Shown: positions 1 through 6,760 of the stretch, piece after piece
How the letters are laid out: every line of letters starts with the position of its first letter
Position numbering within the stretch: the stretch's first letter is position 1
Source: Burkholderiaceae bacterium
Lineage (GTDB): Bacteria > Pseudomonadota > Gammaproteobacteria > Burkholderiales > Burkholderiaceae_F
Assembly (NCBI GenBank): GCA_013813185.1
Contig: JACCSD010000217.1
Location: 1-8,455, forward strand
DNA: 8,455 nt
Direction: 5' to 3'
Position numbers and translations under genes: made by a program
Notes under the pieces: generated by a model
The model's database searches: none
The model's input: the letters and a program-made list of their open reading frames with translations, nothing else
Told to the model about the DNA's origin: nothing

Positions 1-36
1 CAAATCGGCATCACGGTCTTCGTTGCCCCTCTGTAA
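1..36 (+). other. Possible 3' end of an upstream gene
   Basis: Frame 1 is open from the first base and ends in TAA at 34-36, reading QIGITVFVAPL. If this is real, an upstream gene on the same strand ends 28 bp before the response regulator start and the two could be cotranscribed. Eleven codons are too few to identify a family or to prove coding. A competing reading is a divergent minus-strand gene that starts at ATG 11-9 (or GTG 14-12) and runs out of the window; an AGAGGGG-like stretch on the minus strand sits roughly 11-15 bases before those starts. The sequence shown cannot decide between the two. Confidence 0.25.
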
Positions 37-38
37 GC

Positions 39-56
39 TCGCGTTCGAAGACGCGA
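39..56. promoter_or_regulatory. 18-bp dyad before the response regulator
   Basis: TCGCGT (39-44) and ACGCGA (51-56) are perfect inverted arms around a 6-base centre TCGAAG. The dyad ends 8 bases before the ATG at 65. It could be a protein-binding site or, in the transcript, a small hairpin next to the start codon, where no clear Shine-Dalgarno sequence is visible. It lacks a T-run, so it is not an intrinsic terminator. OmpR-family regulators usually bind direct repeats, so autoregulation by the adjacent regulator is not the obvious reading. In GC-rich DNA a dyad of this size can arise by chance. Confidence 0.25.
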
Positions 57-64
57 CTCACACC

Positions 65-763
65 ATGCTGCGCACGCTTCTCATCGTTGAAGACCAGCAC
101 GATCTGGCCGAGCTTGTCGCGCTGCACTTGGCCGATCTGGCGCAGCGAATTCATGTGTGCAACGACGGCACCGAGGCGCTGCGCATTGCCGCATCGGACC
201 CGCCCGACCTGGTGGTTCTGGACCTGGGCCTGCCCGGCCTCGACGGGCTGGAGGTCTGCCGCCGCTTGCGCGCGAGGCCGCGCTACGTGCCGATACTGAT
301 GCTGACCTCGCGCTCGAGCGAGGCCGAGCGCGTCCTCGGGCTGGAGCTCGGCGCCGACGATTATCTGGTGAAGCCGTTTAACGTGATGGAACTGGTCGCG
401 CGCGCGAAGGCGATCGTGCGCCGGATGGAGGCGCTGGAAAATAGCGCCGGCGATTCGACCGTCACCAACGGTGCGTTGCGAATCGATCCGGCGGCGCGCC
501 GTGTGATGCTCAATGGCGCGCAGATCGCACTGACCGCGCGCGAGTTTGATTTATTGCTGCATTTCGCGCGGCATCCGGGCCGCGTGTTTTCGCGCGAACA
601 ACTGCTCGACACCGTATGGGGCGGCGCGCACGGCGGTTACGCGCATACGGTGAACTCGCATATCAACCGGCTGCGCGCGAAGATCGAGAGCGACGCCGCC
701 GATCCGCGCTGGATTCAAACCGTGTGGGGCGTTGGGTACCGCTTCGCAAGCAAAGGCGAATGA
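65..763 (+). CDS. OmpR/PhoB-family response regulator
   Basis: A 232-residue two-component response regulator, a cytoplasmic transcription factor. The receiver domain (about 3-118) has the acidic pair E9-D10, the phosphoacceptor D53 in VVLDLGLPGLDG, T81 and the conserved lysine K103 in the KPF motif. After a linker, the winged-helix DNA-binding domain (about 136-229) shows LTAREFDLL, the recognition-helix region HTVNSHINRLRAKIE and the terminal WGVGYRF typical of the family. Length is normal. I chose ATG 65 because it puts the first beta strand at residues 4-8, as is usual; the frame is open upstream to a TTG at 23, which would add 14 residues that look unlike the family. No good Shine-Dalgarno is visible. 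The stop overlaps the start of the kinase gene, so the pair is translationally coupled and the kinase is the likely phosphodonor. Target genes are unknown. Confidence 0.95.
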   Translation: MLRTLLIVEDQHDLAELVALHLADLAQRIHVCNDGTEALRIAASDPPDLVVLDLGLPGLDGLEVCRRLRARPRYVPILMLTSRSSEAERVLGLELGADDYLVKPFNVMELVARAKAIVRRMEALENSAGDSTVTNGALRIDPAARRVMLNGAQIALTAREFDLLLHFARHPGRVFSREQLLDTVWGGAHGGYAHTVNSHINRLRAKIESDAADPRWIQTVWGVGYRFASKGE

Positions 764-2286
764 TGTTCGAGGCAATTCGCGCGCAACTGCACTGGCGGCT
801 ATCGCTGGTGTTAATGGTGCTGTTCATGCTGTTCGCATTGCTGGCAGGCTTGATCCTGCGTCAGTTCAGCATCAGCCACGAGCAGGAAATCGCGCAACGC
901 ATCAACAGCGACGTGGCGATGTATATCGCGCGTCAACAAACCGTGGCGGCGGCGCCCGCGCTCGATCGCGGAGCGTTGGCCGAGCTATTTCGATACGTGA
1001 TGATCGTCAATCCGGCGCTTGACGTGTATCTGCTCGACATCGAGGGTCGCGTGCAAGGGTACGACCCCGGGCGCGGTCCGTTGCTGCGGCAACGGGTGCC
1101 GCTGGAGCCAGTGCATTCGTTTCTGCGCGGTAAGGATCCGCTGCCGATCAGAGGCGCCGACCCACGCAGCACCACGGATGTGGTGTTCTCGGCCGCAGCG
1201 GTGGGCGATCCGGCGCGGCCGACCGGTTATGTCTATGCGGTGCTCAACCGCGCGGGGGGAAGTGATGCAACGATCGTCCAGGGCAGTTTCGGCCTGTCCG
1301 CTGCGCTGCTGTCATTTGCAGTCGCGGTGCTGTTTCTCGGCGCCACCGGCGCATTGCTGTTTCGCTCGCTGACCGGACGTCTGCGCCAGCTCGCGCAGCG
1401 CGTCGATCAATTCGAAGCGGGGCGCTTCGTCGCGCCTCAACCCGTGGCGCAGGAGACGCGGGGCGGCGACGAGCTGGCCCGCTTGGCACAGGCGTTCGAT
1501 TCGATGGCCGCGAAAATCGCGGCGCAGTTTGCGCAAATCGAATCGGTCGATCTGAATCGGCGCGAGGCCGTGCTGAATGCATCGCACGACCTGCGAACAC
1601 CGCTGGCGGCGCTGCAGGGCTATCTGCAAACGCTGCAGATCAAGGCCGACGCGCTAAGCGCCGAGCAGCGCGCGTCGTACATAACGATCGCGCAACGGCA
1701 CGCGGTGCGCATGGGCGTCCTGATCGAGCAGATGTTCGAGCTCGCGAAACTCGACGCGCCCGAAACGACCGCGAAGTGCGAAGCGTTCTCGCTCGCCGAG
1801 CTGGCCGGCGACATTGTGCAGAAGTACCGACTGCGCGCCTCCGAACAGGGCATCGTGCTGACGGCGGCGGTCGACGCCGGCGCACCGCCGATGTGGGCGG
1901 ACATTGGCATGATCGAGCGGCTGATCGAGAACCTGGTCGACAACGCGATCAAGTTCACGCCGAGCGGAGGCTCGGTTCGGGTCGAAGTACGCACCGATGC
2001 CGATGCGATCGAGCTGACCGTCACCGACACCGGGAGCGGCATTGCAGACGACGACCTGCCGCACATTTTCGAGCGCTTCGAGCGCGGACGCGCCGCGACG
2101 CTGCAGAAAATGCGCGGCGACGTCGGGCTGGCCGGCTCCGGACTCGGATTGGCGATCGTGCGGCGCATCGTCGACTTGCATGCAGCGGCGCTGAAAGTGC
2201 TCAGCCGCGTCGGCGAAGGAACGCGTTTTAGCGTTCGATTTCCGCTGCAGCCAGTGCCCGGCCGCGCAGCGACGCAAACTACTTGA
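763..2286 (+). CDS. Membrane sensor histidine kinase
   Basis: A 507-residue inner-membrane histidine kinase, partner of the preceding response regulator. Order: transmembrane helix about 14-32, periplasmic sensor about 34-175, second helix about 177-200, HAMP about 201-255, HisKA with phosphorylated H275 in NASHDLRTPLAALQ, then HATPase_c with N-box ENLVDNAIKF (N390, N394), G1 DTGSGI (D422), F-box HIFERFERG and G2 GSGLGLAIV. All catalytic motifs are intact. The sensor contains DVYLLDIEGRVQ and a later GYVYAVL strand, which suggests a PAS/Cache-like (PDC) fold; that is inference. Two adjacent ATGs (760 and 763) are possible starts. AAAGG at 752-756 lies 6 bases before 763 but only 3 before 760, so I favour 763, giving a TGATG overlap with the regulator. 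The 3' end overlaps the convergent DUF3179 gene by 8 bp. The signal is unknown. Confidence 0.93.
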   Translation: MFEAIRAQLHWRLSLVLMVLFMLFALLAGLILRQFSISHEQEIAQRINSDVAMYIARQQTVAAAPALDRGALAELFRYVMIVNPALDVYLLDIEGRVQGYDPGRGPLLRQRVPLEPVHSFLRGKDPLPIRGADPRSTTDVVFSAAAVGDPARPTGYVYAVLNRAGGSDATIVQGSFGLSAALLSFAVAVLFLGATGALLFRSLTGRLRQLAQRVDQFEAGRFVAPQPVAQETRGGDELARLAQAFDSMAAKIAAQFAQIESVDLNRREAVLNASHDLRTPLAALQGYLQTLQIKADALSAEQRASYITIAQRHAVRMGVLIEQMFELAKLDAPETTAKCEAFSLAELAGDIVQKYRLRASEQGIVLTAAVDAGAPPMWADIGMIERLIENLVDNAIKFTPSGGSVRVEVRTDADAIELTVTDTGSGIADDDLPHIFERFERGRAATLQKMRGDVGLAGSGLGLAIVRRIVDLHAAALKVLSRVGEGTRFSVRFPLQPVPGRAATQTT

Positions 2287-3715
2287 CCAGCCGCGTTGCC
2301 GGGTACTGCGAGTACCACCCGAACCAGAACGCGCGGTGCGCCGGCAAGCGTGCGAGCTTCTGATTGCCGGGTCCGGCCAGACCGTCCTCGTGCACCTGCC
2401 AGGCGCGCCCCTGCCGGTCACGCGCAACGGTGTCGCCGTCCCAATCGGCAAAGCTGACGGCGCCGGTTGCGTAAACGCGATTTGCGCCGCTCTTGTCGGT
2501 CAGCACGACGAACGCTTCGCGTCCGATGCGATCGTGATAAACAGGCGTCTTGGCAAGGAACGCGGCGTCGATCGCCAGTTGTTCTTCCGGCGATCCGGTG
2601 CTGCGCAACGCCAGCACTTCTGCCTTGTTCAGCAGCCGATCGTCGACCTTCGGCACATTGAACATCAGTCGATCGGTGCCGAAGTACTCGCGATAGGCGG
2701 AACCTTCACCATAATCGCGCCGGTGCCCGGTATCGAGCGACAGCACCAGCGTGTTCGGATGACGGCGCCGCCATTCTTCCCAGGTGGTGGTCACTACGTA
2801 CAGCGGTTTTAGTTGAATGCCCTGCCCGACCAATTGACCGACCACTGGCGTGCCGCTCAACGTCGACCACATCGATTTGGTCGCGTGGTCGTACATCAGC
2901 TTGTTCGATCGATACAGAAAGCCGCTGGTGCCGAGCTCGTGGTGCACGCCGTTGACGGTCGCGTCGTACACGATCATCGAGCCGCACAACGTGCAGTACA
3001 CGCCGTTGATCTCGATCCCGCCGATTTTGTCCTTGACCATTTCGTGCCACGCCAGAATCCGCTTTGGATACGCGCGCACGTCGCCGTTAAGCGCCACACC
3101 GAACACGACGTTATCGTCGTCCAGATACGTCGCGTCGCTGGCGCGAATCATTTTCGGATTCTTCAGTGGCGGAATGCCGTCGCGCCGCACCCCGCCCCAC
3201 CGAATTTCGTCGAGACGGATTTCGCTCTTCGGGTGAGCGGCGAAGTATTCGCGAAAGCGCGGGTCAACATCGCCAAAGAAAGTCGCCAGAAATTCCGAGT
3301 AGTCGGGATGCTGCCCCGGATCGAACGACCAAAGCCACACGTACATAGCATTCGCATCCTTGCCGAACGTGCGGCCCGACGCGCGCTCCAGCAGCGCGAC
3401 GGCGTCGGCCTGAACGCTGCGATGTTCGATCCAGCCCATCATCTGAATCAGGATCGCTGCGTACGACGGTTGCCAGGTCCAGCTGATTTCGCGCAGCGCC
3501 GCGCGTGCGACTCTTTCGTCGTTGTCCAGCAGACGATAAAAAGTCGCCAGCGGCGCGAGCTGCGCCGGCTTCGTTGTGTTGGCGGGGGTCGCAGAACGCT
3601 GAGCCGACGTCCCACGTTTGGCCGAGCCCACAGTGGCGTCGGCCGCGGCAACCAGGGCAGCAAGCGCCGCAACGAGCGCCACCGAACTGAAAAGACCGAG
3701 TTTCACGCAGCGCAT
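2279..3715 (-). CDS. Secreted DUF3179 domain protein
   Basis: A 478-residue protein with an N-terminal Sec-type signal peptide (hydrophobic segment about 6-25, likely cut near AAADA), so probably periplasmic. Residues about 165-470 match my recollection of DUF3179: FGVALNGDVRAYP, ILAWHEMV (H224), INGVYCTLCGS (C241 and C244), LGTSGFLYRSNKLMYDH, TKSMWSTLSG, VGQG, WEEWRRRHPNT and the terminal RAFWFGWYSQYP. The family has no established biochemical role that I know of; the CxxC pair and histidine could bind metal or a cofactor or form a disulfide, which is inference. Residues about 30-165 are an extra, partly helical region I do not recognise. I chose ATG 3715 over ATG 3721 because AGAGGA (3727-3722) lies 6 bases before the former and directly abuts the latter. 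It is transcribed toward the kinase gene and overlaps its end. Confidence 0.85.
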   Translation of the reverse strand: MRCVKLGLFSSVALVAALAALVAAADATVGSAKRGTSAQRSATPANTTKPAQLAPLATFYRLLDNDERVARAALREISWTWQPSYAAILIQMMGWIEHRSVQADAVALLERASGRTFGKDANAMYVWLWSFDPGQHPDYSEFLATFFGDVDPRFREYFAAHPKSEIRLDEIRWGGVRRDGIPPLKNPKMIRASDATYLDDDNVVFGVALNGDVRAYPKRILAWHEMVKDKIGGIEINGVYCTLCGSMIVYDATVNGVHHELGTSGFLYRSNKLMYDHATKSMWSTLSGTPVVGQLVGQGIQLKPLYVVTTTWEEWRRRHPNTLVLSLDTGHRRDYGEGSAYREYFGTDRLMFNVPKVDDRLLNKAEVLALRSTGSPEEQLAIDAAFLAKTPVYHDRIGREAFVVLTDKSGANRVYATGAVSFADWDGDTVARDRQGRAWQVHEDGLAGPGNQKLARLPAHRAFWFGWYSQYPATRLVK

Positions 3716-3721
3716 CTGCAT

Positions 3722-3729
3722 TCCTCTTC
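3722..3729 (-). promoter_or_regulatory. Ribosome binding site of the DUF3179 gene
   Basis: On the minus strand GAAGAGGA runs from 3729 to 3722, followed by six bases (ATGCAG) and then ATG at 3715. This is a strong Shine-Dalgarno sequence at good spacing for 3715. It leaves no spacing for the in-frame ATG at 3721, two codons earlier, and so decides the start in favour of 3715. Confidence 0.7.
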
Positions 3730-3731
3730 AA

Positions 3732-3772
3732 GTAACCGTTCGCGTGAGTCGAGCGGGGGCCGCGCGCGTTAC
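3732..3772. repeat. Imperfect inverted repeat in the intergenic gap
   Basis: GTAAC at 3732-3736 faces GTTAC at 3768-3772, with CGCG blocks inside both arms (3741-3744 and within 3761-3767). It lies in the 89-bp gap between the end of the COG4091-type gene (3805) and the DUF3179 start (3715). It could help end the long minus-strand transcript or mark an operator for the DUF3179 gene. There is no T-run for an intrinsic terminator, and I could not assign -35 and -10 boxes in this gap. The symmetry is modest and may be chance. Confidence 0.2.
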
Positions 3773-3804
3773 AGCGCCGGAAGAGAAATAACGTGGGTGT
3801 TGCG

Positions 3805-5151
3805 CTACACGGAAGCGACGGCCGGCTTTTCGAAGGCTTTGCTCTCGAACGGCGCCGTTGTGCGCTCCATCGATCGGCGAAACGCGACCGCAGGCTGGTC
3901 CTCGTCGATTTCCACATCGTCCCAATGCACCTGCTCGCCCGCTGCTACCGCGTTCACCAGCCTTACCGTGTGCGCCAGCCCCAGCGGCAGCCCGCGCAGC
4001 CGCAGCGATTCTTCGGCCGGCATCACCTTGCCGTAGACGGTATAGCCGCCTTCTCCATCGAGCATCTCGCCCGCGGCGAGATCGCGCTTCGCAGTGGCGA
4101 CCACGTCTGCATTGAAGCCGATCGGCGCACCGGTCGGCTCGTTGCGCAGGCCAACGCTAGCGACGCTGATGCCGAGCTCGAGCCCGATCAGGTGAAACGG
4201 CTTGTACAAGGCGGAGTACTGCCCGCTCGCGTCGGTCACCAGCCCGTATTCCTTGAAGCAGCGCTCAACGTAGTCGCTGCCTCCGGCGAACACCACGTAC
4301 ACACCCCAGCGCAGATCGCGCTGCACGGCCGAGCCATCGCGCTGCAGGCTCGAGATCACTTCGACTTGTCCGCGATGGTGTAGCACCCCGCCCTCGGTCT
4401 GCGGCCGCAGCACTTGTGGCAGATCGTCCACGCTGCACGGCGGAAACGACAGTCCGTCGGGCGCCAGTAGCCCGGTCGCGTTCGATACCGAGCACATTTC
4501 GATCGCGCTTTTGGTGCCATCCAGAAACGAGTTGAACATCTGCGCATTCAATCCGCCCAGGCCCGCATCCTCGGCGGTCAGGCCGTAGTGCCCCCACACA
4601 GTGTCGGGCGTCGACGCGTGATACGCGGGCAAATACTTGGTGCCCTTGCCGGCGGCTACTACTTCGAAACCGCACGCGCGCGCCCAGTCGACCAATTCGC
4701 AGATCAACGCCGGCTGGTCGCCGTAGGCGAGCGAATAGACGATGCCGGCCTCGCACGCGCGCTGCGCGAGCAGCGGGCCCGCGAGTGCATCGGCCTCGAC
4801 GTTGACCATCACGATGTGCTTGCGCTGTTCGCAGCAGGCGAGCACATGCGTGATGCCGGCCGACGGTGAGCCGGTCGAATCGATGACGACGTCGATGTCG
4901 CGCGCTTCGATCAACGCGCGCACGTCGGAGAAGAAATTCAACGAGGAAATGGCGCTATTGGACCAACCCACCCGTTGCAGCGACTGGCGCGCTCGGGACG
5001 CATCGAGATCGGCGATCGCGGTGACCCGCATGCCGGGCGTGTGACGCACCTGCGACAGAAACATCGAGCCGAACTTGCCGGCGCCGATCAGTCCGATGCG
5101 CAGCGGTGTGCCCCTCGATTCGCGCTCTTTGAGTAGCCGATGCAGGTTCAT
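3805..5151 (-). CDS. COG4091-type oxidoreductase with SAF domain
   Basis: A 448-residue cytoplasmic protein. The N-terminal Rossmann fold has the dinucleotide motif GAGKFG (23-28), an acidic end of beta 2 in IADLD (46-50) and DSTGSP (91-96). The middle carries conserved-looking GKGTKYLP (168-175), WGHYG and MFNSFLDGTKSAIEM. The C-terminus (about 350-415) contains ATAKRDLAAGEML and LVNAVAAGEQVHWDDVEID, the pattern of an SAF domain as in FlgA and sialic acid synthase. This architecture fits COG4091, labelled a predicted homoserine dehydrogenase with SAF domain. Its substrate is not established to my knowledge, and I would not call it a biosynthetic homoserine dehydrogenase. The start overlaps the ftsB stop in ATGA, with no strong Shine-Dalgarno, so translation probably depends on ftsB. 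It is the last gene of the operon; its link to cell division or Kdo synthesis is unclear. Confidence 0.85.
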   Translation of the reverse strand: MNLHRLLKERESRGTPLRIGLIGAGKFGSMFLSQVRHTPGMRVTAIADLDASRARQSLQRVGWSNSAISSLNFFSDVRALIEARDIDVVIDSTGSPSAGITHVLACCEQRKHIVMVNVEADALAGPLLAQRACEAGIVYSLAYGDQPALICELVDWARACGFEVVAAGKGTKYLPAYHASTPDTVWGHYGLTAEDAGLGGLNAQMFNSFLDGTKSAIEMCSVSNATGLLAPDGLSFPPCSVDDLPQVLRPQTEGGVLHHRGQVEVISSLQRDGSAVQRDLRWGVYVVFAGGSDYVERCFKEYGLVTDASGQYSALYKPFHLIGLELGISVASVGLRNEPTGAPIGFNADVVATAKRDLAAGEMLDGEGGYTVYGKVMPAEESLRLRGLPLGLAHTVRLVNAVAAGEQVHWDDVEIDEDQPAVAFRRSMERTTAPFESKAFEKPAVASV

Positions 5152-5459
5152 TTCGGTGGCCGGTTGGTATTCGCGGCGCTTTCTGTTTTCGGCAGCACGA
5201 TCTGAAAGAACACCTCGCCGCCGCGCACCATGTTCAACTCGTGCCGAGCGCGCTCCTCGATCGCTTCGCGGCCTTCGCGCAGGCTCGCAACTTCTGCCGC
5301 CAGCTCGGCATTGCGTGCATTCAGTGCGCCGTTCACGCCGCGCTGCGCGAGCAGCTGCCGGTCAAGATCCCACACCCGCAGCCACCCGCCCTTGCCTAAC
5401 CACAGCGGCCACTGAATCGCAATCAGCAGCGCCGCGAGAACAATGGCGAGCAGCCGCAT
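5148..5459 (-). CDS. ftsB: Cell division protein FtsB
   Basis: A 103-residue bitopic membrane protein of the divisome, the same length as E. coli FtsB. By family knowledge FtsB forms the FtsQLB complex that activates septal peptidoglycan synthesis by FtsWI. Visible here: a short cytoplasmic N-terminus, one transmembrane helix at about 3-21, a periplasmic coiled coil at about 32-72 (the run AELAAEVASLREGREAIEER is rich in Glu and Leu) and the family signature ARHELNMVRGGEVFFQIV (71-88). It starts 17 bp after the eno stop; GAGG at 5474-5471 lies 11 bases before the ATG, a slightly long spacing. Its stop overlaps the next gene's start by 4 bp. Location just downstream of eno is common in proteobacteria and supports the call. 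Confidence 0.95.
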   Translation of the reverse strand: MRLLAIVLAALLIAIQWPLWLGKGGWLRVWDLDRQLLAQRGVNGALNARNAELAAEVASLREGREAIEERARHELNMVRGGEVFFQIVLPKTESAANTNRPPK

Positions 5460-5476
5460 AGTCTTATCGACCTCGT

Positions 5477-6760
5477 TCAGCGCAGGTTGTAGAACGCATC
5501 GCGCCCCGGATAGCTGGCCACTTCGCCTAAATCCTCTTCGATGCGCAACAACTGGTTGTACTTCGCGACGCGATCGGAGCGGCTCATCGAGCCGGTCTTG
5601 ATCTGCAGCGCGTTGGTGCCGACAGCGATATCGGCAATCGTCGTGTCTTCGGTTTCGCCCGAGCGATGACTGATCACCGACGTGTAGCCGGCGCGCTTCG
5701 CCATCTCGATCGCGGCGAACGTCTCGGTCAGGGTGCCGATCTGGTTGATCTTGATCAGGATCGAGTTGGCGACGCCGCGGCTGATTCCTTCCCGCAGCAA
5801 TGTAGTGTTGGTCACGAACACGTCGTCACCGACCAGCTGCACTTTGTCACCGAGCTTGCGAGTCATTTCCTCCCAGCCCGGCCAATCGTTCTCAGCCATG
5901 CCGTCTTCGATCGACACGATCGGATACTTATCGCACCAGGTCGCCAGCGTAGCGGTCCATTCGGCAGCGGACAACGTCAACCCTTCGGCTTCCAGGCGGT
6001 AGCTGCCGTCCTTGAAAAATTCGCTCGCGGCGCAGTCGATCGCGACCGCGATATCGCTGCCGGCCGTGTATCCCGCGTCATCGATCGCCTGCAAGATCAT
6101 TTGGATCGCGGCCTCGTGGTTCTTCACGTTCGGCGCGAACCCGCCCTCGTCGCCGACCGCCGTGCTCATGCCGGCCTTGTCGATCAACTTTTTAAGTGCA
6201 TGAAACACTTCGGCGCCGTAGCGCACCGCTTCGGCAAAAGTCGGCGCGCCGATCGGCACGATCATGAACTCCTGCAGATCGAGGTTGTTATTGGCGTGTG
6301 CACCGCCGTTGATGACGTTCATCATCGGCACCGGCATCTGCATCGCGCCGCTGCCGCCGAAGTAGCGATAAAGTGGCAGCCCCGATTCTTCGGCGGCTGC
6401 CTTTGCGACTGCGATCGACACCGCCAGCATGGCGTTGGCACCGAGCCGCGACTTGTTTTCGGTCCCGTCGAGGTCAATCAGCGAATTGTCAAGAAACGCC
6501 TGCTCGTTCGCCTCGAGTCCCATGATTGCTTCAGAAATTTCGGTGTTGACGTTCTCGACCGCCTTGAGTACGCCCTTGCCACCGTACCGGCTTGCGTCTC
6601 CGTCGCGCAGCTCGATCGCTTCGCGCGCACCGGTGGATGCTCCCGACGGCACCACCGCGCGCCCCATGGCTCCGCTTTCAAGCAGCACATCACATTCGAC
6701 GGTGGGATTGCCGCGCGAGTCGAGAATCTCGCGGCCGATGATGTCAACGATTGCGCTCAT
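5477..6760 (-). CDS. eno: Enolase (phosphopyruvate hydratase)
   Basis: A 427-residue, complete enolase that interconverts 2-phosphoglycerate and phosphoenolpyruvate in glycolysis and gluconeogenesis. The catalytic set is intact: SGASTG loop (39-44), H155 in NGGAHANNNL, E164 in LQEF, E205 in GDEGGFAPN, Mg ligands D242 (AIDCA), E285 (SIEDGM) and D312 (VGDD), K337 in ILIKINQIG, H365 in SHRSGETEDT and K388 in QIKTGS. Length is normal for bacteria. The start ATG overlaps the kdsA stop (ATGA), and GAGG within the kdsA end lies about 10 bases upstream, so coupling to kdsA is likely. Its product PEP is a direct substrate of KdsA, which gives the neighbourhood a metabolic logic. In E. coli enolase is also part of the RNA degradosome; nothing here tests that role. 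Confidence 0.98.
   Translation of the reverse strand: MSAIVDIIGREILDSRGNPTVECDVLLESGAMGRAVVPSGASTGAREAIELRDGDASRYGGKGVLKAVENVNTEISEAIMGLEANEQAFLDNSLIDLDGTENKSRLGANAMLAVSIAVAKAAAEESGLPLYRYFGGSGAMQMPVPMMNVINGGAHANNNLDLQEFMIVPIGAPTFAEAVRYGAEVFHALKKLIDKAGMSTAVGDEGGFAPNVKNHEAAIQMILQAIDDAGYTAGSDIAVAIDCAASEFFKDGSYRLEAEGLTLSAAEWTATLATWCDKYPIVSIEDGMAENDWPGWEEMTRKLGDKVQLVGDDVFVTNTTLLREGISRGVANSILIKINQIGTLTETFAAIEMAKRAGYTSVISHRSGETEDTTIADIAVGTNALQIKTGSMSRSDRVAKYNQLLRIEEDLGEVASYPGRDAFYNLR

Noticed and set aside
616..762. Upstream extension of the histidine kinase frame to an ATG at 616
   Set aside because: The 48-49 extra residues are Arg-rich and read the response regulator's DNA-binding domain out of frame. 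The ATG pair at 760/763 has a Shine-Dalgarno sequence and puts the membrane helix near the N-terminus.
2302..2316. Hairpin GGTACT-GCG-AGTACC as a terminator for the kinase gene
   Set aside because: The stem is only 6 bp, there is no T-run on either strand, and the bases encode the conserved WYSQYP end of the DUF3179 protein.
1654..2451. 265-codon minus-strand open frame antisense to the histidine kinase
   Set aside because: It is a shadow of the HisKA and HATPase_c coding region, with no motifs or ribosome binding site.
2813..4036. 407-codon plus-strand open frame antisense to the DUF3179 gene
   Set aside because: It covers the opposite strand of a recognised protein and runs through the intergenic gap into the next gene. 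Its composition is Arg/His-rich with no domain.
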